Positions 53,307-64,000 of a DNA stretch of 64,000 nt are shown here, one piece after another (the stretch's first letter is position 1; every line of letters starts with the position of its first letter). Below the pieces are notes generated by a model. The model had not been told where the DNA came from. It made no database searches and saw only the letters and a list, made by a program, of their open reading frames with translations. The position numbers were made by a program, and so were the translations under genes. The stretch covers positions 1 through 64,000 of the forward strand of contig NW_027196914.1 of the NCBI RefSeq assembly GCF_038502225.1, read 5' to 3'. Source of the DNA: Cherax quadricarinatus. Its lineage: Eukaryota > Arthropoda > Malacostraca > Decapoda > Parastacidae.

Positions 53307-54381
53307 ATTTCCCGTTCTGTATCTTGTGTCATTTTAATTCATATTATTCATATTTCTTTGAACAAATTCACTCTTAGTGTAATTTTCACTTCTTTTTAAT
53401 GTACCGTTTTTTCTTTACTCTGTTTTTGTAAATTGTTTTGTCTAATTTACAATTAAGAGTTAGATTTTTTTTTATTCACCGGTATTTTCCTGGCCCGGGT
53501 CTTTTCCAAGTATTGGTGACCCGGCCTTGGCTCCCTATCTGGGGAGTGTCTCGAGACTTAAGTCTCCCATGGGAGGAGGTATAAGTACCCCCTCATCTTT
53601 GGGACCAACTCTCCCCAGGCCTACCCACATTCCCCGCCCTCACGGGGCTCGTAGGGGGAAGCTAGGCCTCTGGTCTGCCATCTGCCCCGCCCCAAAGGGG
53701 CTCGTGGGGATGGCAGTCTTAAGAGCTGCAGGTGGTAGCAAGCTCAGGCCTTCTCTAAGAGTTAGAGTGTTCAGTCAGTCTTTCTTTATATTTTTATTTT
53801 TATTATTTAGCCTGCATTTTCCCAGTGTAACTTTTATTGCTACATTGATTAATTCTGTCTTATTTTATTGCACTTGTTCTGTAGTGATTTATTTTTTTAT
53901 TGATATTTTTATGCATTATTATTCTCAGTGCATTATTGTTCGAGTCTCCTGTTTTTCATTTTATTATTTTTCCTCATGTTGTCTTTGAATTATGTTTTAA
54001 TTTTGTTTATGCACTCTTAGAAAATATTTAAATTTCCCAGTTATCTCTCTTTGCATACAATTTAGTGATTTTATTTTAGACCTTTTATATTGATTTACAA
54101 TTTTATTAATAAATTTCCTTATTTCAGTAAGAGTACAGACAGCTCATTTTGTATTTAATTCATCCAACAGTAATCTTGTTACTTACAAATTTCAATGTGT
54201 TTCTTTATCTTGCTCAGCAGTCCCTTACAATGACTTGTTCTTCCTCTTGCAGTGTCTTATACATTTTTTTTTAATATCTGCAGAATTAGTTACATCTCTT
54301 TTATTTCAGTTTTAGCATTTGTGTCATTTTTATTATTCATTATTTTTGCCTTATTTGTTTTTGTGCAACTTCTTTGCCATT
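53307..54381 (+). other. Composite element leader, second part, with a GC-rich block
   Basis: T-rich leader like that at 47800-47900 (ATTTCTTTGAACAAATTCAC). At 53490-53760 there is a block of unusual GC content (GGCCCGGGTC, CCCCGCCCTCACGGGGCTCG, CCCGCCCCAAAGGGGCTCG) with several short inverted repeats that could fold into stable hairpins. It is noncoding by appearance and ends 120 bp before gag. Confidence 0.6.
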
Positions 54382-55193
54382 ATGTCTCACATACCTTCAA
54401 GTGATACTTTAGTGAATGGCGACACTCAGACCTCTCAGACTACTGCTGCTACTGTCAACAGTCCTCATAGTTCCTTATTGACTGACAGACCGACCCAGAC
54501 ACTGAGACACTATAGTTTACTCGTGATTTCCTTGATGTGTTAACTTTATTCAATGGCCATGTACATAGTCTTGAAGCATGGTTTACTGCCATTCGTTCTC
54601 GTGTTAATGCTCTAGTTGAAGGTCCTCCTTCAGAGGAAAGTCTTATCAGACTTGCGAAAGAAGCTCTTCATCGGTCCCCTGCTGCCGTTCATGTTGTTGA
54701 TCTCCTTGACATGAGAGATTTCAGGAGTCTTACTAAGTGGTCACAATATGAGGAACTGATTCGTTCTTTCCTCGTACCAGTAAAAACAGCTGATCCATAT
54801 GTCGTCCTTCAGGAACTAGTGAATGCTACACCTATGACTAATGAATCGTTGAGTGCATTTGCTATTAGAATAGATAAACTTTTATCATTTATCAATGTTA
54901 TCCAGTTCTCAGCTTTTGTCCCTGACGAAGATAAACGATCCACAGCGTCGTTTGCTAAAATAGCAGCTTTTGGAGCAATCAAAGAACTAATGCCACCTAC
55001 TTCCGTATGTGCTTATGAGGCTAATCCTCCAACTGTGACGATGAAACCACTTACAGCCCTAAATCATGTACGTTCCTTGTGCCCCCAGGGTACTTTCTCG
55101 TGTACCAAAAGTAATTTCACACCTACGCCTCAGTCTGCACCACCTCTTGTTTGTGCCACAGCGACAAATCGTGCTAGTCAACCATCGCAGTGA
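54382..55193 (+). pseudogene. LTR element gag (capsid part)
   Basis: ATG at 54382 begins MSHIPSSDTLVNGDTQTSQ, with a stop at 54541. A shift near 54510 restores FLDVLTLFNGHVHSLEAWF, IRLAKEALHRSPAAVHVVDLL, a KWSQYEELIRSFL motif and DPYVVLQELVNATPMTNESLSAFAIRIDKLL, helical capsid-like sequence typical of Gypsy gags (position 54537-55193). It is a particle core protein by family. The frame ends with SQPSQ at 55193. A single early frameshift is the main lesion. Confidence 0.75.
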
Positions 55194-55575
55194 TCACCAA
55201 GGACCAGTGTACAGTCATTATAAACCACAAAGAATTCAGAGTACATTCAGTAGCCATAGTCAGCGGACTTGTTACAACTGTGGTTTCCGTGGCCGTATTG
55301 CAGTTAATTGTCTTGGTAGTCACCCTAAGAGGAATCGTACTGATGATGAGTATCAGTCTGATCTGCCGTACTGTACTTATCATAGAATACATGGACATGA
55401 CACATCTGAGTGCGATGCTCTCTACAACCTTCAGTACTCTAGACCTTTCCATGGCCGTTCCAACCGCAGAATCAGGAGAGAAAACAGTGTTCGTGGTTCT
55501 CAGACTAACCAGAAGCAGGCTAATTTTTCAATTTCGGGGGAATTCGAGCGCCCCAGTCAAACCGTCCCATTGTGA
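55194..55575 (+). pseudogene. LTR element nucleocapsid
   Basis: In an overlapping frame (from 55066), after YSHYKPQRIQ, there is CYNCGFRGRIAVNC, a zinc knuckle C-x2-C-x8-C that lacks the usual His (Arg instead), then LPYCTYHRIHGHDTSEC, a second Cys/His cluster. Basic Arg/Asn-rich sequence follows (HGRSNRRIRRE). In the family it binds RNA. It ends at a TGA at 55573. Confidence 0.8.
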
Positions 55576-56110
55576 CAGCAGGTGATAATGAGTACAAAGG
55601 CATCCTTTGATGCCTTAAGCAGTCTCGAGAATGCCAATCCTGCTCATGATGTTGCTTCACACATCTCTGACGTAGATGATTTTGGGGACGAAGTGGAACA
55701 AACCTTTTCTGATGACAACCCTCCTTTTCGTTTGCACATAACTTTCAATGCAACGACAATTTCATAGTACAAGCATCTGTTCATAATGTACCCGTTCATG
55801 TGTTCATTGACTCTGATGCGCAAGTCAATATAATCAGGTCTAGTTTGTTTAAGGATAAGCAGTTATGACATGTCCTCGAAGAACTGATTCATGTGTCCTC
55901 CCTTAGTGGAGTAGTGGGTTCTCACTTGCGTGTCTGAGGTCGGACTTCCCTCGCCTTTTCTATCCAAGGTACAGATTTTACTGCTTCCTTCCTTGTTGTC
56001 AACCAGATTACTTTCCCTGGTGATCTTCTACTAGGATTTGCTTTCATGAGAGACTTACGCAATGTGCTCGACCCTTACCGATAGCATGCCTAAATTGATG
56101 ACTTGATCGT
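55576..56110 (+). pseudogene. LTR element protease (retropepsin) fragment
   Basis: At about 55788: NVPVHVFIDSDAQVNIIRSSLF, a retropepsin with DSD where the family norm is DSG or DTG, then after stops SSLSGVVGSHLRV, and FTASFLVVNQITFPGDLLLGFAFMRDL, the flap-to-C-terminal region. It lies after an acidic segment (NPAHDVASHISDVDDFGDEVEQ). Stops at about 55866 and 55936 disrupt it. RT is expected next but is absent; the element passes to its 3' end within 400 bp. Confidence 0.78.
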
Positions 56111-56527
56111 ACCGTTTTGGGTTACCAGCTTGAATCCGAGATCTGCCAAACTGCGGCAGAGAACGACGTTCGGATTAAGTCCTTATAAGCCAATGCATTT
56201 TCTAGGAGCGTACCCAAGCGGTCAGGCACTGGTGATCCTGTCAATCCTGTCTGTGTTCCACAGTGTTCCAGGTGGCGATAATGCCCTAGTTGATAGTGAT
56301 TCCTGCAAAGTAAAGGGTTTATTTGTTGAGCCATCCTTACATGTTGTAAGATATAGTAAGATCAATTTCTTCCTTGAAAACTCTTCTGGTCACAGTGTTC
56401 GTCAGTTGAAGAATAGGCAGGAGAGACGCAGGTCAGGCTTGGCACTTCCCATCTAGTCCGTCGAATATACATATTTACGACCTACGTGAGTGTTATTACC
56501 CAATCCACATTTCGGAACCCACGGGAC
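56111..56527 (+). repeat. Composite element 3' end and terminal direct repeat
   Basis: 56111-56400 is an open but unrecognised reading (FGLSPYKPMHFLGAYPSGQAL), similar in part to 48845-49235 of the inner element. 56401-56527 is the 3' direct repeat. Confidence 0.65.
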
Positions 56528-56868
56528 AGTAGTATGTACTATAGTGGTTGTAGTGTTGTATTATAGTGGTTGTAGTATGTACTATAGTGGTTGTAGTGTT
56601 GCATTATAGTCGTTAATAGAAGTCAATTCACCTACGGCCATGATTAAGATCTTGCACAGTCTGCCAAGCCTCTTACTGTCTTACGCAAGTATTTATGGTA
56701 CAGATTTGAGAACACTCGCTCCAAAATCTTTATGGTGCTAATAATGATACAAGTGTCTCATCTACACTGCAAAGTGAACACTTCGGAAACCTTTGAGCCG
56801 TGAAGGTTCTCTCTACATTTTCCAGTCGTAGTGGGTACTACAAAAATTGTAATCAATATTACAGTAGG
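56528..56868. other. Short repeat of ~40 bp, then no gene
   Basis: Two copies of a unit around GTAGTATGTACTATAGTGG followed by TTGTAGTGTTG at 56528-56610; remainder shows nothing. Confidence 0.6.
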
Positions 56869-58045
56869 AATTCAAATTCTAATTCAAATTCAAATATTTA
56901 ATTCTTTGCAAAGTCTAAAATGTATGACTGACATGTTATAAGGAGTCTATTTCCATACATAGTTTACAATGTTTAATTACGATGTTGATTTACAAATGTA
57001 AATAAAATCACTATCATGCCGATGCATTACAGGCAGACTAAACCTAAAACATTACAGACTAAACTTACTAGACATATATATCATAGTTGGTTCCTGCTTA
57101 TTTAGCTTCGGCCTAAATTTTGAAAACATGTAACATCAGTATTTTAAACTAATCTCTGCGGAATTATTACAACCATGTCCTTCTCGGGTTGCTTACTAAA
57201 ACGAAGCTTGCTGGATATACCTAATCGGCAAATTCTATTTAAAAAACGAGGCGTTATGAGAAACGTTTCCTTAATAAAGTTACATGTTAACATTGATTTT
57301 GTATATATCAACAACAGAAGTTACAGTATTATAATTTATCACATGACAAACTTTATATTAATTTAAGATTAGTTAGGCAATAACAGATAATTGTACGGAC
57401 ATTTGATGAGTTATAGTGAGTACAATAACTACAGGTAAAAGTTAGTTTATAAAAATAACATTATTACAAACAATGGTACATTTTGAATTATTGTACATTG
57501 TGGTAATATTAAAATGGAACAATTTAAAAACAACTTGCAATATGGAATTATTACAATTTGGTATAATTTAGACTATTAAAAACAATTTACAATATGAAAT
57601 TAATACAATGAATTTTGAACATCTAATTTTTGAAGTAATGAGTTTTTGGGTGAACAATCCTTAGTATAATATATAGTAATTTTAGGGAATTATGGTTAAG
57701 TTGAACATTCTTAAGTTATTTAGGAGTTTTTTTGAATAGCTTCTGAGTAACTGGTAGATACTGAGTATGGTTTGACTGTTTACTATTGGGTGATGAGGTG
57801 ATTTCTAAGTAGATCCTTTATTTGATTTGGGCAGGGATCGTTTAGTGTGTTCTGGCAATGTATCCTAGATCTTAGGGACCTTTATGTGCATAGCATTTTT
57901 ACACAGGGAGAGATGGGCACGAGGGATATCGAAGAGTGATTTGTGCCTTGTATTATGGTTGTATGTTCTGTTGTAGTTATTTAGGAGGAGTTTTGTTAGG
58001 TGAGGTAAGGGTAAATGAAAGTGGTACAGAGCATGAAGAACTAGT
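56869..58045 (-). pseudogene. LINE A-related 3' end fragment
   Basis: Minus strand: about 58020-57740 reads HLPLPHLTKLLLNNYNRTYNHNTRHKSLFDIPRAHLSLCKNAMHIK, the C-terminal HNTRHKSLFD...AMHIKGPKIW region, then a roughly 900-bp AT-rich 3' UTR ending in a (GAATTT)n-type tail (plus-strand ATTCAAATTCTAATTCAAATTC at 56869). It is a diverged cousin of LINE A/A2, truncated just before the C-terminal domain. Confidence 0.78.
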
Positions 58046-58350
58046 GGTAATATTGAGGTTGTAGTGCATATAATGGTTAATAATGTAGTTGATGTGGATA
58101 TAATGGTTAATATTGTAGTTGTAGTGGATATAATGGTTAATATTGTGGTTGTAGTGGATATAGTGGTTTCATTTAGTGTGCACATCACTGGGTGTAGTGG
58201 GTATAACAGTAAGTGTGGTGGGTATAACAGTGAGTGTAGTGGGTATAACAGTGAGTGTAGTGGGTATAACAGTAAGTGTAGTGGGTATAACGGTGAATGC
58301 AGCAGGTATAACTGTAAGTGTAGTGTGTATAACAGTGAGTGCAGTGGGTA
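58046..58350. repeat. Two short minisatellites (~30 bp and 21 bp)
   Basis: 58066-58165: units around TATAATGGTTAATATTGTAG TTGTAGTGGA. 58190-58350: GTGGGTATAACAGTGAGTGTA, 21 bp, about seven imperfect copies. The 21-bp array keeps a frame open but has no features of a gene. Confidence 0.85.
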
Positions 58351-58354
58351 CAAC

Positions 58355-59895
58355 TTTGTGTTGAGTGCTCTCACCTATTTGTGGTTGCAGGAGTTGAGAC
58401 GTAGCTCCTCGTCCCGCCTTTTCACTGATCGCTACTAGGTCCTCTCTCTTCCTACTCCATGAGCTCTATCAAACCTCCTACCTCCACTACGTCACTTTCC
58501 AGAATATTCTACTTCCTGACAACTCTATGGCTGAAGAAATACTCCCTAACGTCCCATTGACTCATCTGAGTCCTCACCTTCCAATTATGACCCATTGTTT
58601 CTGTATCCCGTCTCTGGAACATCTCGTCTTTGTCCACATTGTCAATTCCTCTCGGTATTTTATATGTTGCCATCATGTCCGCCCTTGTTCTTTTTGTCTT
58701 CCAGTGTCGTGAGGCCGATTTCCCTTAACCTTTCTTCGTAAGACATTCCCCCGTAGCTCTGGGACTAGTCTTGTTGCAAACCTTTGCACTTTCTCTAATT
58801 TCAAGACGTGCTTGACCATGAGCAGGCTCCAAACAGGTGCTGCATACTCCAGTATGGGCCTGACGTACACGGTGTACAGAGTCTTGAACGATTTCTTACT
58901 AAGGTATCGGAACGCTATTCTTAGGTTTACCAGGCGCCCATGTGCTGCAGCAGTTATCTGGTTGAGGTGTGCATCAGATCTGCTCGGTATTATACTCACC
59001 CCAGGATCCTTTTCCATGAGTGAGGTTTGCAGTCTTTGGCCGCCTAGACTATAATGTGTCTTCGGTCTTCTTTGTCCTTCCCCAATCTCAATGACTTTGC
59101 ATTTGGCGGGGCTAAATTCGAGGAGACAGTTGCAGGACCAGGCTCGCAGCCTGTCCAGGTCTCTTTGTAGTCCTGCTCTCTTCTCTTGTGAGGAACTGTG
59201 TAGAAAGCCTTCTTGCAGTTCAAGAAAATGTATGTGACAAATGGTTTTCAAAATCGTCAAATTAAAGATTGTGACACTATTGCAACATATGGGAATCTTT
59301 ATTGAAGAAACGTTTCGCCACACAGTGGCTTCATCAGTCTAGTACAAAGCAGAAAGTTGTTAGGAGAGGAGAAGTTTGAGGTAAACAATCCCATCGCCAT
59401 CATGGGATTTGGATACAAGGAATTCTTCAACACTTGTCCAACCTTAGGGCGAAGACCGACTTACAGGGGTGGAAGGTCCCGCTGTGATTCTGCCTCCTCC
59501 TGCTTCGACTCACTTGACTAGAGTATATAAGCCGCTTCTCTATCGATATGCTGTACTTCCTAGAACAGTGATTGACTGAACACATCGACTCAAGGCTGAG
59601 GGACTGATTACCTCAAACTCTTCCTATACTAACAGCTCTCGGGTTTGCATTGGACTGATGAAGTCACTGTGTGGCGAAACGTTTCTTAAATAAAGATTCA
59701 TATAAGTTGCAATAGTGTCTCAATCTTCAAGAAAATATAATCTACGCACCCCTCTCTCTCGTGTCTTATTTCTGTTGCATTGATAAAAAAACTTCAGTAG
59801 GTTTGTGACACAGGATTTAACTTCCCTGAAACTGTGCTGGTTGTTGTTTATAAGTATGTTCCTTTCTAGGAGCTCAGCCACTCTTCTCCTGCATG
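58355..59895 (-). pseudogene. LINE C fragment, split by a foldback element
   Basis: Minus strand: about 59890-59740 VAELLERNILINNNQHSFREVKSC, NATEIRHEREGCVDYIFLDLQ, part of the RT finger and palm, then after the insertion (59233-59727) KRAGLQRDLDRLRAW, CKVIEIGEGQRRPK, YTVYVRPILEYAAPVWS, QRFATRLVPEL and a C-terminal NVDKDEMFQRRDTE. The catalytic FADD box is deleted between 59740 and 59233. It is a CR1/Jockey-like LINE, different from LINE A and B. Confidence 0.75.
59233..59727. mobile_element. Foldback element 3 (hammerhead-like arms, TATA-like interior)
   Basis: CAAGAAAATGTA (59221-59232) and CAAGAAAATATA (59728-59739) are near-identical 12-bp flanks. A tail (rc of TTGACGATTTTGAAAACC) is at the left here, so this copy is inverted relative to elements 1 and 2. 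Cores: minus 59337-59307 (GCCAC/GTGGC stem) and plus 59655-59685 (GTCAC/GTGGC, with a G-T wobble). The centre is long and unique, with GAGTATATAAGCCGC at about 59521, a TATA-box-like motif. Confidence 0.85.
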
Positions 59896-59921
59896 ATGGT
59901 CTGCATGATATTTATATTTTT

Positions 59922-60860
<939 letters not shown>

Positions 60861-61335
60861 TGCGGAATATGTAAAACTGGTCAATTAGCAAGAACTCATT
60901 TAGAATTAAGTCCTTTCTAAAATTTTCTCTTATACGTTTAAAGATATATTTTTTTCATTAATGTTGATGTAAATTTTTATAATTTTGCACCAAAAGGAAC
61001 TTAGAAAACTTACCTAACCTTATTATAACAAGAACAATTTATTTTAGCCTAACTCAACAAAATATATTTTAAATACGTTTACAATAATTTAGTACTAAAC
61101 AGACACAGTGAAATATATTTTTTTCGTTAGGTTCAGAGTGATTTTGGCGAAATTATTGCATACTCAAATTTTCACTTGTCCTATATGGCAAGATGATCGT
61201 TGCTACTTAAGCCAAGATCGCGTATATAACAACACTGCACTAACCAAGGACTCGAACCCATGCTGCTTTGGCCTGCCTCATGGTTGGCGAAAACACGTGA
61301 CGTCCTAATCCACTGGACCATACTATCCATAAGAG
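60861..61335 (-). mobile_element. tRNA-derived SINE-like repeat
   Basis: Minus strand head 61323-61240: TGGTCCAGTGGATTAGGACG (A box), about 60 nt, GGGTTCGAGTCCTTGG (B box), so it is tRNA-related. The body runs about 380 bp to the (TA)n tract with words such as AATTTTAGAAAGGACTTAAT. It differs from the SINE at 4050. It is not a functional tRNA. Confidence 0.72.
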
Positions 61336-62868
61336 TAGCACATTCAGCTGAAGTGAATGTTGTACTCGCTACCCAAGGACACACAATGGTGTGGATGACC
61401 CTAGGTTAATTTTATTCTAGTCCCTGTTTAGTGTACTAGTTCAATGAGCAGTATTTCATATTATTGTGACCACGAACGAGTGGTATACCACTCGTTTGTG
61501 GTATATGAAAAAAAATGATCCAAGACTTCATATAAAGTTTCCAACAACTTGGGTCAAGAATGAGTGAGAAGATGAAATTTTTACACTAACATCATGACTA
61601 TTTTCCCAACAATTTTGGGGACTACAGCGAGGAACAAGGAGACCGATTCTGCCAGGATATTTGCACCATAGAAACTCAATACCAGCACAAATGGAATCTC
61701 AACATGATGGCGTATTACTGCTGGTCATTGAAACGTAATGGTCTTGATGCACAGCACAAGTGATAGTCTAAGCAGTCCTCCTTCCTTTTATTCAATATGT
61801 AGGCTAACCATTAGCAGCATATTTTAAAAAAAATCATTTGATTTGATTCATGTTGATTTGGAATTCAATTTTAATAAATTAACAATTTATTAAAAAATCA
61901 CATTTTTTTATCATTAATTTGTATTTTATTCAACTTCCTTACATGATAGAGCAAAATACTTTAGATATCTACAATCAGCATACAAAGAATATGTAAGATC
62001 GCAACTATGAATAAAAATAAAAATTAAAAACATTCGAAATGCAGACCAGTGTTATTCTTCATGTCATGACAGAGTTAAACTTTTTGTATTCTCATCAATG
62101 TTTTTTGAGAGCCTGGCAAAACTGCAGCCAATAGTTCATAGATGAAGAATTGTTGATAATTTATGAAACAGCTAATGATCTAAAATACCCAATACACTTA
62201 ATTGAAAAATATTTTAAAATTGCTAGAAATACTTTTTACAATTCAAAAAATGACAACCAAGCTTATCCAAATAAAAATATGTTACTTCTCTCTTACCATG
62301 AAAACCTCACACACAACCTATCTTACTGAGCGTAGGAGTGTAGTGAATATTTGGACAGGTCACGTGCCAAGTAAAATTTTTATTATGATTGAAATGTCAA
62401 GGAGAACCTAAGTTCCTCTGAAATTCTATTTATTAATTAATAATGAATTTACTTTATATAAGTCTGAACTAATATTTGTGTTGAAATTAGTATTATATTT
62501 GATGAAAACTGATATACGTAATTATATTTCTGTCAACTATGGATCTGTTTGAAACAACTTTCTTGGTCATTACTTTCTTATTTGGTTCCAATTCTCTATT
62601 TATTTTGTTGTAATCTTAGTTCAAGGTCTTTTCCAGATTAACCATATTATACGTTACTGCATTTTTTTACTGGAAATCATAAAACAGTCCTCAAATAAAA
62701 TGTTTTTGTTTTACTGAATTAATATTTTTAAATATAATTTTGATTTTAGAATTCTTAAAGAAGGTATAACAAGAAGGTTCTCATGGTATAAGTTATATAT
62801 TCTTGGGTGAGTGTGTGTGTCTGATTAAAATTTATTAAAAAATAGTATAATGTTGTCTACTCTGTCCA
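61336..62868. other. AT-rich intergenic sequence, no gene
   Basis: No supported coding or repeat feature, apart from short low-complexity stretches. AATAAA on the minus strand at 62836-62831 belongs to the exon beyond. Confidence 0.6.
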
Positions 62869-63093
62869 TCAAATCTTGGATATTAATTTGTGTTTGGGTG
62901 ACATATATTTAATCATTATCTTGAATTCCGTGGTGTTCAGTTTGGACAGATCCAGATTTTCTTTTACAGTGTGGAGGTCCAAGGTTGCGTAGTCTTCACA
63001 GCCCAGATCAAAACAGAGCTTGTGCGTGTAAGAACTGGTGGTCACTGCAGCTGCTATTTGGCAGTCCCTTTCTTCACCCAGCTCATAACACAT
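62869..63093 (-). CDS. Candidate host 3'-terminal exon, unrecognised protein
   Basis: Minus strand, 74 codons to a TGA at 62869-62871: MCYELGEERDCQIAAAVTTS, then CFDLGCEDYATLDLHTVKEN and an SPKHKLISKI end. Three Cys (CYEL, RDCQ, KLCFDLGC) are present. Immediately upstream is TTTATTACTTCCAG, a good splice acceptor (AG at 63095-63094), and a poly(A) signal AATAAA lies at 62836-62831, 33 nt after the stop. That arrangement suggests a terminal coding exon. The ATG at the exon start may be incidental, since an upstream exon should set the frame. No domain is recognised; other exons were not found in the window. Confidence 0.5.
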   Translation of the reverse strand: MCYELGEERDCQIAAAVTTSSYTHKLCFDLGCEDYATLDLHTVKENLDLSKLNTTEFKIMIKYMSPKHKLISKI

Positions 63094-63335
63094 CTGGAAG
63101 TAATAAATGATTAAATTTGCTTTGTTTTTTAATTAGCAATGGAGAAAATTAGTAAATATATTATAAATTGTGTTATGTTGTAGTTATTGCTGTAAACATA
63201 ATTTAAATTTACAAACATTTTTAATTGTTTGCCTTTCTCGATGTGTTAATTAAAAATTTTGTTTGATTTCTCAACAGGCGCAAAGTCATCTGAGAAACCA
63301 AGCAAGGAGATACTGAAACATGAAAAAAGCTTGCT
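63094..63335. other. No gene; possible intron of the candidate host gene
   Basis: AT-rich, with a polypyrimidine stretch and AG just upstream (minus) of the exon. A second acceptor-like TTTCTCAACAG lies on the plus strand at 63268-63278 but no exon could be supported after it. Confidence 0.4.
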
Positions 63336-63580
63336 TTAACCCTTTCATTGTCGCCCCCATAATATTATGTCTTGAGAGCCAGTTTCGGTCCTCTAATATT
63401 ACACCAAAATTCTAGCAGTTTCAAATCTAGTGGGAGAAAGCTGGTTGGCCTGCATATGAGAGAATGGTTCTGCATGGTCACTGTGCACAGTAAGAAAAAA
63501 ATCGGCGCACAATCATGGTATTGTGGGAGTTCTAGTTCAGTATACCTTGGTCACCCAGCCAAGAGGTAAGGAATACCTCA
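63336..63580 (+). mobile_element. piggyBac-type transposon end fragment
   Basis: TTAA (63336-63339) then CCCTTTCATTGTC, similar to the ends at 2700/3764, followed by AAATCTAGTGGGAGAAAGCTGG, GCATATGAGAGAATGG and CACTGTGCACAGTAAG, the same order as in 3764-3590 (minus) and partly as at 25607-25640 in the transposase-bearing copy. No transposase and no opposite end were found before about 63600. Confidence 0.7.
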
Positions 63581-63785
63581 CTCTCCGGCGAATTGGGAAT
63601 CTTCCTTTCTCAAGTAATAGTTCTAACACACACTGAAGTGTCACGGAAGTTGAATCTAAAAGTTTTGAAGAATTTATGACAGAAAACAATGCCCTGGATA
63701 GCAGAAATATTACTGAAAACCCAGACAATTATTAGTATTCCACTTTACACCAAAAAGTCTGAGAAAGTAACTTATTTCCATGTGG

Positions 63786-63905
63786 GTGGTAGTGGGCACG
63801 GCAGTGTGGGTAGTGGGGAAGGCAGTGTGGGTAGTGGGGAAGGCAGTGTGGGTAGTGGGCACGGCAGTGTGGGTAGTGGGCACGGCAGTGTGGGTAGTAG
63901 GGAAG
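63786..63905. repeat. 21-bp minisatellite, ~5.5 copies
   Basis: Unit GGCAGTGTGGGTAGTGGG plus GAA or CAC, alternating in blocks. It is G-rich on the plus strand. Confidence 0.9.
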
Positions 63906-64000
63906 GAAGCATGAGTTTGTGTAAACAGGTTTTGTCAACAATATAATGATAACAATGTTTGTGGTGTTACTGTGTTGCACACAACGAGTGAATATATATA

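Larger units (their letters stand above)
43243..56527 (+). mobile_element. Composite LTR retrotransposon (13 kb), gag-protease only
   Basis: A ~125-bp direct repeat marks both ends (43243-43372, 56401-56527; shared AGTCCGTCGAATATAC, TTTACGACCTACGTGAGTG, TATTACCCAATC). A PBS-like TTGGTGGAAGCG follows the first copy. The interior has a long T-rich noncoding leader, a 26-bp minisatellite (44685-45641 and 50576-53306), more leader, gag (54382 on), nucleocapsid, and protease, but no RT, RNase H or integrase. An inner LTR element is inserted in the minisatellite. Gag-protease style suggests Ty3/Gypsy. Confidence 0.7.

Noticed and set aside
54319..54381. Hydrophobic N-terminal extension of gag as a signal peptide
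   Set aside because: The T-rich leader produces a hydrophobic reading by composition; the better start is at 54382.
58812..59054. Plus-strand open reading as a gene
   Set aside because: It is the antisense of LINE C coding sequence.
61240..61323. Functional tRNA gene (minus)
   Set aside because: A and B boxes are present but the arms do not fold into a convincing cloverleaf, and it continues into a repeat body.

Overview
This window looks like repeat-dominated nuclear DNA of an animal, most probably a decapod crustacean such as a crayfish. That is inferred from the overall character: several non-LTR (LINE) families, BEL/Pao and Ty3/Gypsy LTR elements, piggyBac-type DNA transposons, Penelope-like remnants, tRNA-derived SINEs, long minisatellites and (TA)n tracts, with no operons, rRNA genes or functional tRNA genes. 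Only one short stretch (62869-63093, minus) resembles a host exon. Nearly all coding sequence is transposon-derived and broken by stops, frameshifts or later insertions.

Left part (1-25.5 kb). A 33-bp minisatellite (1-1797) is followed by a ~76-bp tandem array hit by a TTAA-flanked piggyBac-type MITE (2700-3764) and a SINE (4050-4344). A decayed BEL/Pao retrotransposon (4427-14570, plus) is split by an uncharacterised 1.26-kb insert and by a CR1-like LINE (7603-12965). That LINE is itself split by an opposite-strand LINE, called LINE A here (7986-11240). From 15 to 20.5 kb lie a 75-bp repeat, a LINE B fragment, a Gypsy reverse transcriptase scrap, SINE and CR1 tails, an ORF1 fragment and a Penelope-like RT scrap. 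A second BEL/Pao element (minus, 20735-25488) is split by LINE B (20905-24260), which carries a near-perfect 389-bp palindrome, and by a LINE A tail.

Middle part (25.5-43.1 kb). A piggyBac-type transposon starts at TTAA 25489. It is interrupted by LINE A (minus), which is interrupted by a related plus-strand LINE (A2). It resumes at 28223 and is cut again by an ~8.2-kb L1/Tx1-like LINE (28431-36665) that carries two further LINE insertions. The sequence beside that LINE, about 285 bp, is repeated on its far side (28146-28430 and 36666-36977), as an extraordinarily long target-site duplication would be. The piggyBac transposase continues to about 37960. A near-complete but frameshifted LINE B follows (38900-43148).

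Right part (43.2-64 kb). A 13-kb composite LTR retrotransposon has ~125-bp terminal direct repeats, a long noncoding leader, a 26-bp minisatellite and gag-protease but no pol. A second, non-autonomous LTR element (45646-50575, 299-bp LTRs, TTGC target duplication) sits inside its minisatellite. Downstream are LINE fragments, a third foldback element, a 250-bp-arm palindrome joined to a (TA)n tract and SINE-like sequence, then AT-rich DNA with the candidate host exon and another piggyBac end.

Three foldback insertions (21616-22030, 47059-47332, 59233-59727) share arms with a hammerhead-ribozyme-like core, a varying but still paired stem II, a common tail and 12-16 bp target duplications. They are probably Penelope-like-element terminal repeats.
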